From: Paenibacillus sp. CC-CFT747
Lineage (GTDB): Bacteria; Bacillota; Bacilli; Paenibacillales; NBRC-103111
Assembly: GCA_030323305.1 (NCBI GenBank)
Contig: CP106741.1
Span: forward strand, 4,525,501-4,589,500
Length of the DNA: 64,000 bases
Direction: 5' to 3'
Shown piece by piece: positions 48,378-57,133 of this stretch. A program made the position numbers and the translations under genes. The notes under the pieces were generated by a model. The model was not told the DNA's origin and did no database searches. It saw only the letters and a list, made by a program, of their open reading frames with translations. The stretch's first letter is position 1. Each line of letters begins with the position of its first letter.

Positions 48378-48827
48378 ATGTCCAATGTGACGGGAACCAA
48401 CAACGTTTGGCCTTATTATTCCAAAACCAATATCGACAACGGGGCGACCAAGGCCAAAAGCAATAACCTGGGGAAAGATGACTTTCTCAAAATCTTGATT
48501 ACCCAGCTCAAAAATCAGGATCCCAGCAAGCCTCTGGAGGACAAGGAATTTATCGCCCAGATGGCCCAATTCACGTCTGTGGAACAGCTCACCAACATGG
48601 CCAATGAAATGAAAATGCTGCGTCAATCCTTCAGTTTGTCTCCTGAGCTAATAGGAAAATCGGTTAACTGGGAAACGATGGACACCGATGGGAAAAAGGT
48701 CACAAAATCAGGGATTGTCGAAGCGCTCTCCATTAAAGAGGGCCTCCAGTATGCGCATATACAAGGAGAAGAGATTCCTATTGACCGCCTAACCAAAATT
48801 TGGAATGCTGTAGAGGTGGCTCCATGA
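48378..48827 (+). CDS. flgD: Flagellar hook assembly protein FlgD
   Basis: 149 residues from ATG 48378 (aggaggtg upstream), short form. Typical LGKDDFLKILITQLKNQDPS and EFIAQMAQFTSVEQL; the C-terminal Ig-like extension of enterobacterial FlgD is missing, as usual in Bacilli. Forms the hook cap. Overlaps the next gene by 4 bp. Confidence 0.94.
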   Translation: MSNVTGTNNVWPYYSKTNIDNGATKAKSNNLGKDDFLKILITQLKNQDPSKPLEDKEFIAQMAQFTSVEQLTNMANEMKMLRQSFSLSPELIGKSVNWETMDTDGKKVTKSGIVEALSIKEGLQYAHIQGEEIPIDRLTKIWNAVEVAP

Positions 48828-49207
48828 CAGGGCGCATCTCCATAGGTCAACTGTACCCCCACCCGCCAAAGCCGGGAATTCAGCCGAAGCAAACGGCGTC
48901 TTCCTCCGGTCGCAGCGATAACCCGACATCCTTCGACAAGCTCCTCAGCAGTCAAATGAAGCTGAGTCATCATGCGGAGGTCAGGCTGCAGCAGAGAGGA
49001 ATTCAGCTTCAGCCCGAACAATTGACCAAAATTCAAAGTGCCATCGACAAGGCGGCAGCCAAAGGCGCCAAAGATTCCCTTGTCCTGATGAACGACATGG
49101 CGCTGATCGTGAACGTACCGAACCGAACCATCGTAACGGCTCTGGACGGGGCGACGATGAAAGACAATGTTTTTACCCAAATTGACAGTGCCATTGTGGT
49201 GAGCTAA
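48824..49207 (+). CDS. Flagellar operon protein of the TIGR02530 family
   Basis: 127 residues from ATG 48824 (ATGA overlap with flgD). Conserved core LKLSHHAEVRLQQRGI-like region and LVLMNDMALIVNVPNRTIVTA. The family is found only between flgD and flgE in Gram-positive fla/che operons; function not established. In sequence the family resembles a small beta-rich sensor of hook assembly, but that is a guess. Confidence 0.88.
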   Translation: MTGRISIGQLYPHPPKPGIQPKQTASSSGRSDNPTSFDKLLSSQMKLSHHAEVRLQQRGIQLQPEQLTKIQSAIDKAAAKGAKDSLVLMNDMALIVNVPNRTIVTALDGATMKDNVFTQIDSAIVVS

Positions 49208-49299
49208 AGAACCCGGCTGGCCCTACCCGGAAGCCGGCGGCTGCGGACCGATTGAAGCAGCCGATTCCATTACTTTATTTATTAGGAGGAACTTCCCAT

Positions 49300-50129
49300 A
49301 TGTTGAGATCTCTTTACTCTGGTGTTTCCGGTATGCGGGGCTTTCAGACCAAGCTTGACGTTATTGGTAACAACATTGCCAATGTAAACACGGTCGGCTT
49401 TAAAGCAGGCCGGGTGAATTTCAAGGATATCCTCAGCCAGACGACTGCCGGGGTTACGGCTCCGAACGGAACGACCCAAGGCGGCGTGAACGCCAAGCAG
49501 ATCGGCCTCGGTTCGGCGATCGGGTCCATCGATACGATCCATACTCCCGGATCGGCCATGACGACGAATGTGGCGACCGACCTAAGAATTGACGGAGACG
49601 GTTTTTTGCGGTAAAGGCCGATATGGCAAACGGCGGAGACCCGTTTCTGACGCGGGACGGTAACTTCAAAGTCGATGCCAATGGCAACCTGGTCACCCAG
49701 GATGGGCTGTTCGTTCTGGATGTGGGCGGAGCGGAAATCAACCTGGCGGGTGTTACTTCCTTCTCCATAGCCTCGAACGGAGATATCATCACCTCGGTTG
49801 GTGGAGCCGCACCTACGGTGCAAACGTCTATCGGGATTGCCAAAGTGACCAATCCGTCGGGTCTTGAGAAAGTGGGAGGTAACCTGTACCGTACGACCCC
49901 GAACGCCGATGCGGCTACGGCGGGCGGCGGGCAGTTGACCCTCTACAATGCAAACAGTTCGGCGGACGGCACCGGGGCGATTGTAACCGGCCAGCTGGAG
50001 ATGTCCAACGTGGACCTTACCTCCGAATTTACGGAAATGATCATCGCCCAGCGTGGGTTCCAGGCAAACTCCCGGATCATCACCACCTCGGATGAAGTGC
50101 TGCAAGAGGTTGTAGGGCTTAAGCGTTAA
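49300..50129 (+). CDS. flgE: Flagellar hook protein FlgE (FlgG-like length; one frameshift)
   Basis: About 276 residues after repair, from ATG 49300 (taggagga upstream). N-terminal MLRSLYSGVSGMRGFQTKLD and NNIANVNTVGFKAGRVN; C-terminal EFTEMIIAQRGFQANSRI. Break at 49602-49607: six T should be seven, giving RIDGDGFFAVKADMA. Length equals the short B. subtilis hook protein, which was first named FlgG, so position (after flgD) decides the name. Confidence 0.9.
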
Positions 50130-50140
50130 TCTAAACTCCG

Positions 50141-50176
50141 TTAGCGGGCGGGGGACAACCTGGCCCCCGCTGCTAA
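50141..50176 (+). terminator. GC-rich hairpin between flgE and swrD
   Basis: TTAGCGGGCGGGGG (50141-50154) pairs with CCCCCGCTGCTAA (50164-50176) with one bulged base and a 9-nt loop. No T-run follows, so it more likely protects or sets off the abundant flgE message than ends transcription. Confidence 0.5.
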
Positions 50177-50192
50177 TGTCTGGAGGGCAAGC

Positions 50193-50414
50193 ATGATACC
50201 CGTTACCCGGTTGAACGGTAAGCAAATTTACATTAACGCCATTTTGATTGAGAGTCTTGAAGAAACACCGGACACCGTCATTACCTTAACCAACGGTAAG
50301 AAGATAATGGTGCTGGAAAAGAACCAGGAAGTGGTCAGCCTGGTGGAAACCTACATGCGCTCGATCGGCTCCATTCAAGGGACTATCAAGAGTGTGGATT
50401 CGGAGGGGACTTAA
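50193..50414 (+). CDS. swrD: SwrD/FlbD-family protein
   Basis: 73 residues from ATG 50193. Signature MIPVTRLNGKQIYINA and IESLEETPDTVITLTNGKK. In B. subtilis SwrD raises stator power (with MotAB), needed for swarming. The stop codon touches the fliL start. Confidence 0.93.
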   Translation: MIPVTRLNGKQIYINAILIESLEETPDTVITLTNGKKIMVLEKNQEVVSLVETYMRSIGSIQGTIKSVDSEGT

Positions 50415-50879
50415 TTGCTTAAGAGCAGATTGTTTCAAATCGTGATCGCCATGCTGATCGTCATTACCCTGATCCTGGTTACCTTCGTCGTCCTATGGAA
50501 CTATTTGGACAAGAACAATAGCACGGTTCCCGGCGTTAAGGCGGCAGCGGAAGAGAAGCAGCTGACGGCTGCCGAAGTCAAGGAGCTTACGGTCCCGGTA
50601 AAAGAAATTTTGACGAATCTTTCGGAGAAGAACAAAGTGGTGAAAGCTAGCTTTGCCTTCGAGCTTAATAACAAGAAAGGCAAGACGGAGTTCGAGAATC
50701 TGGTCGATTCCAGAGTGAGAGGCGTGCTTAATCAGACGCTGGCCGACATGACCGCTGAACAGATCGCCGGAAGCAAAGGCCAGGACAACCTGACCGCTCT
50801 TCTCATGAACAAAATCAACTCCTTCCTGCACGATGGGAAGATCACCCAAATCTACATTACGGAAATGATTGTGCAGTAG
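50415..50879 (+). CDS. fliL: Flagellar basal body-associated protein FliL
   Basis: 154 residues from TTG 50415, immediately after the swrD stop. One membrane helix (about residues 7-30) and an extracytoplasmic FliL domain (PVKEILTNLSEKNKVVKA ... GKITQIYITEMIVQ). Supports stator function. Confidence 0.92.
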   Translation: MLKSRLFQIVIAMLIVITLILVTFVVLWNYLDKNNSTVPGVKAAAEEKQLTAAEVKELTVPVKEILTNLSEKNKVVKASFAFELNNKKGKTEFENLVDSRVRGVLNQTLADMTAEQIAGSKGQDNLTALLMNKINSFLHDGKITQIYITEMIVQ

Positions 50880-50917
50880 CGTAATTCGGCTATGACGCTT
50901 CGAAGGAGGTGACTTTA

Positions 50918-51916
50918 TTGGTTGACGTACTCTCGCAAAATGAAATTGATGCCCTTCTCGCCGCCCTTTCCTCCGGAGAGATGGATGCGGAAGAGCTCAA
51001 GAAAGAGGACACGGAGAAGAAAGTCAGGGTTTACGATTTTAAGCGGGCTACGAGATTCTCTAAAGATCATCTGCGGAGCTTAACTAGGATACATGAAAAT
51101 TTTGCGAGATTTCTCACCACCTATTTTTCGACACAGCTTCGGACCTTCGTTCAGATCAGCGTGGTTCAGGTCGAACAGCTTCCATACGATGAGTTCATCC
51201 GCTCCATCCCGAAGATGACCATCCTGAATATTTTTGAGGCGGAACCGCTTGAAGGCCGGATGGTGCTGGAGGTCAATCCGAATGTTGCCTTTGCCATGCT
51301 GGATCGTCTGCTTGGCGGAATGGGAGTGTCGCCCTCCAAAATCCATGCGCTGACGGAAATCGAAACCATGATAATGGAAAGAATCTTCAGCAGGGCGTTG
51401 AATTCCTTGCAGGAGGCGTGGAAGACGGTCATGGATCTGACGCCAAGAATGGAGGCGTTGGAAACCAACCCTCAATTCATGCAAATCGCTTCGGCTAACG
51501 ATACGATTGCTCTGATTTCCCTCAGTACCAAGATTGGTGACACAAGCGGAATGATCAACCTCTGTATCCCTCATGTGGTGATTGAGCCCATCATGCAGCG
51601 CCTGTCCGTTCATCATATGTTCGTCACCCACAAGAAGAGCAAGACGCCGGAAGAAAGCGAAGCTCTGAATGCCCGGGTAAACATGGCCAAGCTGCCGATC
51701 ATAGCGGAGCTGGGGGAATCGCATCTGTCCGTCCGGGAATTTCTCGGTCTTGCTCCAGGGGATGTCATTTCGCTGAACAAGCCGGTTGAAGAGGGGCTGC
51801 ACATCAAAGTGGGTGACAAAATCAAGTACATGGGAAGCCCGGGGACGCTAAAAGGCAAGGTCGCCATACAGATTACGGATATTGTTACGGAAGAGGTGGA
51901 AGAGCATGACGAATAA
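50918..51916 (+). CDS. fliM: Flagellar motor switch protein FliM
   Basis: 332 residues from TTG 50918 (aaggaggtga upstream; an in-frame GTG at 50909 lies inside that site). N-terminal CheY-P binding peptide (VDVLSQNEIDALLAALSSGE), CheC-like middle domain with the GGMG motif (RLLGGMGVSP), and a C-terminal SpoA domain. Overlaps fliY by 11 bp. Confidence 0.96.
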   Translation: MVDVLSQNEIDALLAALSSGEMDAEELKKEDTEKKVRVYDFKRATRFSKDHLRSLTRIHENFARFLTTYFSTQLRTFVQISVVQVEQLPYDEFIRSIPKMTILNIFEAEPLEGRMVLEVNPNVAFAMLDRLLGGMGVSPSKIHALTEIETMIMERIFSRALNSLQEAWKTVMDLTPRMEALETNPQFMQIASANDTIALISLSTKIGDTSGMINLCIPHVVIEPIMQRLSVHHMFVTHKKSKTPEESEALNARVNMAKLPIIAELGESHLSVREFLGLAPGDVISLNKPVEEGLHIKVGDKIKYMGSPGTLKGKVAIQITDIVTEEVEEHDE

Positions 51917-53240
51917 CAAAGACTATTTGTCTCAGGAGGAGATTGACGCCCTGCTGAGGCAGACGTCGGATGACGGAGGGGCAGCTTCCGAGCCGGGGTC
52001 CCCCCATGTAGACCATTATTTAACCTCGCTCGAACAGGATGCCCTTGGCGAGATTGGGAACATTACCTTCGGAAGTGCGGCAACGGCATTGTCCACTCTA
52101 CTCGGTAAAAAAGTGGAGATTACCACTCCTCAAGTGTCGGTTATTTCCAAAGACGAATTAAAGTTCGAGTTTCCGAAGCCGCATGTGGCCGTACACGTTA
52201 ACTATGTAGACGGCTTCCACGGCATCAATCTTCTCGTTATCAAAACGAATGACGCCAAAGTCATAGCCGACCTGATGATGGGAGGAGACGGGACGAATAC
52301 CCAGGAAGCCGAGCTGTCGGAGATCCACATCAGCGCCGTTCAGGAAGCCATGAATCAAATGATGGGCTCCTCGGCCACCTCCATGTCGACTATTTTTAAC
52401 CGGCTGGTGAATATCTCTCCTCCCGGGATTGACATTCTGGATTTGGCTGGCGACGGAGGTCAGGACAACCTTCCGGAGGAAGATGTTTTTATTAAAGTTT
52501 CTTTCCGTCTCACGATTGGGGATTTGATTGACAGCAACATCATGCAGCTTCTTCCCGTTTCCTTTGCCAAAAACATGGTCAATATCCTGATGGGAGGCGG
52601 AGAATCAGACGAGTCGGCCATTCCCGGAGGATTCGAAGAGCCTCGTATGGAAGTACCTGCTCCAGCACCTCAGCAGCAGCCTCCGGCCGTCGCCCAAGCC
52701 GCTGCTTCCGAGCAGCCCGCCGCCCAGCAGCCGGTATATCAGCAGCCTGTGCAGCAGCCTATGTATCAACCGCCCATGCAGCAACAGCCTCCGGGGTATC
52801 CTCCGCAGCCGGCTGCGTATTATCCGCCGGATCCGGCTTACGGGTACGGAGTACAGGCCCAGCAGGGTTATCCGACGCCACATCCACCGGCTTCTTACGG
52901 AGAAGCCGCGAACCGGAACGTGAACGTGCAGCCGGCCCAGTTCAGCAGCTTTACCCCCGGTTTCGCCGGCCGTGCCGACGAAACGAATCTCAATCTGCTG
53001 CTCGACATTCCGCTTAAGGTCACGGTAGAGCTGGGAAGAACCCACAAAGTTATTAAAGACATATTGGATCTTTCGCAAGGCTCTATTATCGAGCTGGACA
53101 AGCTGGCGGGAGAGCCGGTCGATATTCTGGTGAACAACAAATTGATCGCCAAAGGAGAGGTTGTCGTCATCGATGAGAACTTTGGCGTTCGGGTAACCGA
53201 CATTATCAACCAGTGGGATCGGATTCAAAAACTACAATAG
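51906..53240 (+). CDS. fliY: Flagellar motor switch phosphatase FliY
   Basis: 444 residues from ATG 51906, longer than B. subtilis FliY (378). N-terminal peptide (YLSQEEIDALLRQ), CheC-like phosphatase domain with both E-x-x-N sites (LGEIGNITFGSA and VQEAMNQMMGSS), a Pro/Gln/Tyr-rich linker (about residues 240-340), and a FliN-type SpoA domain at the end (LLLDIPLKVTVELGRT). It dephosphorylates CheY-P at the switch. The long repeat-like linker accounts for the extra length. Confidence 0.95.
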   Translation: MTNNKDYLSQEEIDALLRQTSDDGGAASEPGSPHVDHYLTSLEQDALGEIGNITFGSAATALSTLLGKKVEITTPQVSVISKDELKFEFPKPHVAVHVNYVDGFHGINLLVIKTNDAKVIADLMMGGDGTNTQEAELSEIHISAVQEAMNQMMGSSATSMSTIFNRLVNISPPGIDILDLAGDGGQDNLPEEDVFIKVSFRLTIGDLIDSNIMQLLPVSFAKNMVNILMGGGESDESAIPGGFEEPRMEVPAPAPQQQPPAVAQAAASEQPAAQQPVYQQPVQQPMYQPPMQQQPPGYPPQPAAYYPPDPAYGYGVQAQQGYPTPHPPASYGEAANRNVNVQPAQFSSFTPGFAGRADETNLNLLLDIPLKVTVELGRTHKVIKDILDLSQGSIIELDKLAGEPVDILVNNKLIAKGEVVVIDENFGVRVTDIINQWDRIQKLQ

Positions 53241-53266
53241 ACATATTTCAGGAGGAATGGTTTACC

Positions 53267-53629
53267 ATGGCTAACCGGATTCTAGTTGTTGATGATGCAG
53301 CATTCATGAGGATGATGATCCGCGATATTCTGACGAAAAACGGATATGACGTAGTAGGAGAGGCGAATGACGGGGCGCAGGCCATCGAGAAGTTCAAGGA
53401 AGTCAAGCCGGACCTGATCACGATGGATATTACGATGCCGGAAATGGACGGGATTGCCGCCCTGAAGGAAATCAAGAAGCTGGATCCGAACGCGAAGGTC
53501 ATCATGTGCTCGGCCATGGGCCAGCAGGCGATGGTTATCGACGCCATTCAAGCGGGCGCGAAAGATTTTATCGTCAAGCCCTTCCAGGCTGACAGGGTTA
53601 TCGAAGCGATTAAGAAAACTTTGGGATAA
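53267..53629 (+). CDS. cheY: Chemotaxis response regulator CheY
   Basis: 120 residues from ATG 53267 (ggaggaatgg upstream). Receiver domain: acidic pair D9-D10, phospho-acceptor Asp54 in LITMDITMP, CSAMGQQ with switch Ser, and Lys in FIVKPFQ. Phosphorylated by CheA and binds FliM/FliY. Usual place between fliY and fliO. Confidence 0.96.
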   Translation: MANRILVVDDAAFMRMMIRDILTKNGYDVVGEANDGAQAIEKFKEVKPDLITMDITMPEMDGIAALKEIKKLDPNAKVIMCSAMGQQAMVIDAIQAGAKDFIVKPFQADRVIEAIKKTLG

Positions 53630-53662
53630 GGTGTTGCCGTTATCGAAACCAGCAATCTCACC

Positions 53663-54135
53663 ATGATCGTTAAGGTCGTTTTCTATCTCCTCCTTATTAT
53701 CGGTTTGTTCTATGTCATAGTTAAGCTTCTCGCGCAAAAAATAAAAGCATGCTGGCGGGACGTTCGGTAAAACCGCTGGGAGGGGTTCCGCTCGGACAAA
53801 ACAAATCGGTTCAGATCGTGGAGATCGGCCGCAAGCTGTATGTTCTCGGAGTAGGGGATAGCATTAACCTGATTTCGATCATTGAGGACGAGGAAGAAGC
53901 GGAGTATATCCGGGATCATATGATGGGCGGCCGGTCGACAGACCGGAGCCCGGCTTCCTTGATGAAATGGATTCAGGCTATGAAGGCGCCCTCCCGCTCC
54001 CGGGAAGAGGAGCTGCCGACCTTCCAGCAGGTATTCCGGCAAAAGATGCAGTCCCTGCCGAATCGAAAAAAGAGGGTAGAGGAATTGATCCAGGAAGAAA
54101 GTCTAGAAGAACGGTGGAAAAAGCATGAAGAGTAG
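53663..54135 (+). CDS. fliO: Flagellar biosynthesis protein FliO/FliZ (one frameshift)
   Basis: About 157 residues after repair. ATG 53663 is the first start in the repaired frame but has no good Shine-Dalgarno, so the true start could be a few codons upstream. One membrane helix (IVKVVFYLLLIIGLFYVIV), then SMLAGRSVKPLGGVPLGQNK and a charged tail. Break in the A run at 53736-53741 (LLAQKNKSMLAG). Helps assemble FliP. Overlaps fliP by 11 bp. Confidence 0.87.
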
Positions 54136-54898
54136 GAAATGGATGCTTCTCGTTCCCTCCCTCCTGCTTCTTTCCTTAGGATTCCTGTCCACCGCTTCGG
54201 CGGCAGGCGAAACCGGCACGGTGAATCCCATTCCGGATATTAATATCGGTATCGGGAACAACGGCGGGGCAGGCGGCTCCAGCACCATCTCGATCATCCT
54301 TCTGATTACGGTGCTAAGCCTGGCTCCCTCGATTCTGGTGCTTATGACGAGCTTTACCCGAATCGTGATCGTGCTGGGGTTTGTACGGACATCGCTCGGA
54401 ACCCAGCAGATGCCTCCCAATCAGGTGCTGATCGGCCTGGCCTTGTTTCTGACCTTGTTTATCATGTCGCCGACCTTAGGCGAAGTTAATCAAGTAGCCC
54501 TCCAGCCGTACCTTAAGGGAGAGATCAATCAGACCCAAGCATTGGAGAAGGCGGCGGATCCGATGAAGCAGTTCATGATCAAGCAGACGCGGGAGCAGGA
54601 CCTCAAGCTGTTCCTGGACTATGCCAAAGCAGCCCCGGCTGGGGTAGAAGACACGCCGCTTACGGCACTCATCCCGGCTTACGCCATAAGTGAGTTGAAG
54701 ACGGCTTTTCAGATGGGCTTTATGATCTTCATTCCTTTTCTGGTGATCGACATGATCATCTCCAGCACGCTGATGGCAATGGGAATGATGATGCTTCCAC
54801 CGGTCATGATTTCCCTGCCGTTCAAAATCCTGCTCTTTATTCTGGTCGATGGCTGGTACCTGATTGTTAAATCGCTCCTGCTCAGCTTTAATACTTGA
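54125..54898 (+). CDS. fliP: Flagellar export gate protein FliP
   Basis: 257 residues, intact. N-terminal signal peptide (about 1-24, ending ASAAGE), then TM segments and the family signatures FTRIVIVLGFVRTSLGTQQ-like region and LIPAYAISELKTAFQMGF. Core of the export pore with FliQ and FliR. Confidence 0.96.
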   Translation: MKSRKWMLLVPSLLLLSLGFLSTASAAGETGTVNPIPDINIGIGNNGGAGGSSTISIILLITVLSLAPSILVLMTSFTRIVIVLGFVRTSLGTQQMPPNQVLIGLALFLTLFIMSPTLGEVNQVALQPYLKGEINQTQALEKAADPMKQFMIKQTREQDLKLFLDYAKAAPAGVEDTPLTALIPAYAISELKTAFQMGFMIFIPFLVIDMIISSTLMAMGMMMLPPVMISLPFKILLFILVDGWYLIVKSLLLSFNT

Positions 54899-54922
54899 TC
54901 GACCATACGAAGGAGTAGAGCC

Positions 54923-55192
54923 ATGGCTTCCGATTTTGTTATCCGTCTGGCGGGCGAGGCGGTCTATACCGTATTAAAAACCAGTGCGCCGATGCTGATC
55001 GCCGCCTTGGTGGTCGGTCTCGTGATCAGCATTTTCCAGGCGACCACCCAAATCCAGGAGCAGACGTTAGCTTTTGTTCCCAAAATTATCGCCGTACTGC
55101 TTGTGCTGCTGCTGTTCGGGCCTTGGATTCTCACCACCTTGGCGGATTTCACCTCCAATCTGCTTGGGAACCTCTACAAATATATAGGTTAG
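54923..55192 (+). CDS. fliQ: Flagellar export gate protein FliQ
   Basis: 89 residues with two membrane helices and the motif VISIFQATTQIQEQTLAFVPK. 24 bp after fliP, 7 bp before fliR. Confidence 0.96.
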   Translation: MASDFVIRLAGEAVYTVLKTSAPMLIAALVVGLVISIFQATTQIQEQTLAFVPKIIAVLLVLLLFGPWILTTLADFTSNLLGNLYKYIG

Positions 55193-55199
55193 GGGTTGA

Positions 55200-55999
55200 G
55201 TGAACATCGAGCCGATCCTGCAGGCTTTTCCATCCTTTCTGCTTGTTTTCTGTCGAATTGCGGCTTTTTTTGTCGCAGCACCGGTGTTTTCCGCCCGCAA
55301 CGTCCCAACTCCCTTCAAGCTGGGGATTTCCTTATTCGTCTCCCTGATCGTGTTGACTCTGGTTAGCGGAGCGCCAGTCCCGATGGACGGGAACTATGTC
55401 CTTTCCATCCTTAAAGAAACGTTAATCGGTCTGCTGCTCGGCTTCGTTGCTTATGTTTTCTTTGCGGTCGTGCAGATTGCGGGATCTTTTGTAGATATCC
55501 AAATCGGCTTCAGCATGGCCAACATCATCGACCCGATGACCGGGGCGGGAAGTCCCATCTTGGGAAACTTGAAATATATGCTGGCGACGGTTCTGTTCTT
55601 GGCCTTCAACGGGCATCACTATCTACTCACCGCCATCATCGACAGCTACCAATGGGTGCCGCTGGATAACCAAGCCTTCGAGCGGCTTTATCAGGGAGGC
55701 GTCACGGAGTTCCTGATCCGTTCTCTCTCCACCGCTTTCGAGCTCGCTTTTCAGATGGCCGCTCCGCTGGTGGTCGCCTTGTTCCTGGTCGATGTGGGGT
55801 TGGGGATACTCGCCCGGACGGCGCCGCAGTTCAATATTTTCGTCCTTAGCATGCCGCTTAAAATTTTGGTTGGGCTGATGATTCTGATCCTGCTCATTCC
55901 CGGCTTCAGTCCCCTTTTCTCGGATCTTTTCCAGGATATGATCGACGAAGTCCGCAGCATGATTCAGCTGCTGGGGGAGCCCCTCCCGCACAGCCGTAA
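55200..55999 (+). CDS. fliR: Flagellar export gate protein FliR (one frameshift)
   Basis: About 266 residues after repair, from GTG 55200, several membrane helices (IAAFFVAAPVFSARNVP, IGFSMANIIDP). As given, the frame runs on into flhB. Restoring one G in the run at 55973-55977 gives a natural end (LLGGAPPAQP) at TAA 55997-55999, matching the family length, with gggaggaagcta then free as the flhB ribosome-binding site. Confidence 0.9.
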
Positions 56000-56030
56000 G
56001 AGAGTACATGAAGAGACAGGGAGGAAGCTA

Positions 56031-57116
56031 GTGTCAGCGTATCGCTATCGATTGGATCTTCAGCTTTTTCCGGGGAGAAAACGGAGCCCGCTACCCCCAA
56101 GAAGCGCCAGGAGGCGAGAAAAAAGGGCAGGTCGCCAAAAGCATGGAGCTGCCCGGAGCTTTCATCCTGTTTTTCTGCTTTCTTGCTTTTATCCTGTTCG
56201 GCGGATTCATGAAGGAGAAATACATCAAGCTCTTCCGCGTAACGTTCCATGATTACATGAGGATGGAGGTCTCCATCTCGAACGTCAATTCCTTATTCGG
56301 CAATTTGCTGGTGGAGAGCCTGCTGCTGCTTGCTCCCATCTTTCTCGTCGCCGTTCTGATCGCCTTCGTGGGCAATTACCTGCAGATCGGCATCTTGTTC
56401 ACAGGAGATCCGCTCCTTATGAAATTCAATAAGATCAACCCGCTTGAAGGAGCCAAACGGATCTTCAGTCTCCGAACGGCGGTGGATTTCCTGAAGTCCA
56501 TACTCAAGCTGGCGGTGATCGGCGTTGTGGTTTACAGCACCATCATGGGAAGCAAGGACCAGATCTTGGGCCTGTCCCGAATGCCGCTTGCGAATACGAT
56601 GAGCTTCGTCTCCGGACTGACCGTTCAGCTCGGAATCAAAATCGGCCTCATTCTCATCGTACTGGCCGCATTCGACTACATGTACCAACGCTATGAACAT
56701 GAAAAAATCTGAAGATGTCCAAGCAGGACATCAAAGACGAATATAAAAAATCCGAAGGCGATCCTCTGGTGAAAGGCAAAATCAAAGAACGCCAGCGCCG
56801 GATGGCCATGCAGCGGATGATGCAGGATGTTCCCAAGGCCGATGTCATCATCACGAATCCGACGCACTATGCGATCGCCATCAAGTATGAATCGGGGATG
56901 GAGGCGCCGAAGGTGCTCGCCAAAGGAACGGATTTCATCGCCCAGAAGATCAAGGAAGTCGGAAGGGAGCACGGAATCGTCCTGATGGAGAACCGGCCGC
57001 TCGCCCGGGCCCTTCACGACCAGGTGGAAATCGGCCAGTCCATACCGGCCGATCTCTTCCAGGCGGTAGCGGAAGTATTGGCTTACGTATATAAGCTTAA
57101 AGGCAGAAGCAAGTAG
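56031..57116 (+). CDS. flhB: Flagellar export switch protein FlhB (three frameshifts)
   Basis: About 362 residues after repair, from GTG 56031 (MSAYRYRLDLQLFSGEKTE). Four membrane helices (about 30-210), then the self-cleavage motif NPTH at Asn277 (ADVIITNPTHYAIAIKYE) and the cytoplasmic tail. Cleavage and FliK switch export from hook to filament subunits. Breaks: T run 56065-56069, A run 56119-56124, A run 56702-56707, each one short. Confidence 0.94.
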
Positions 57117-57133
57117 AGAAGGAGACGTCGGTT

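Noticed and set aside
55200..56252. A 350-residue FliR with a long basic tail
   Set aside because: The tail is flhB's start read on in the same frame. One restored G gives a normal FliR stop at 55999 and frees the flhB start.
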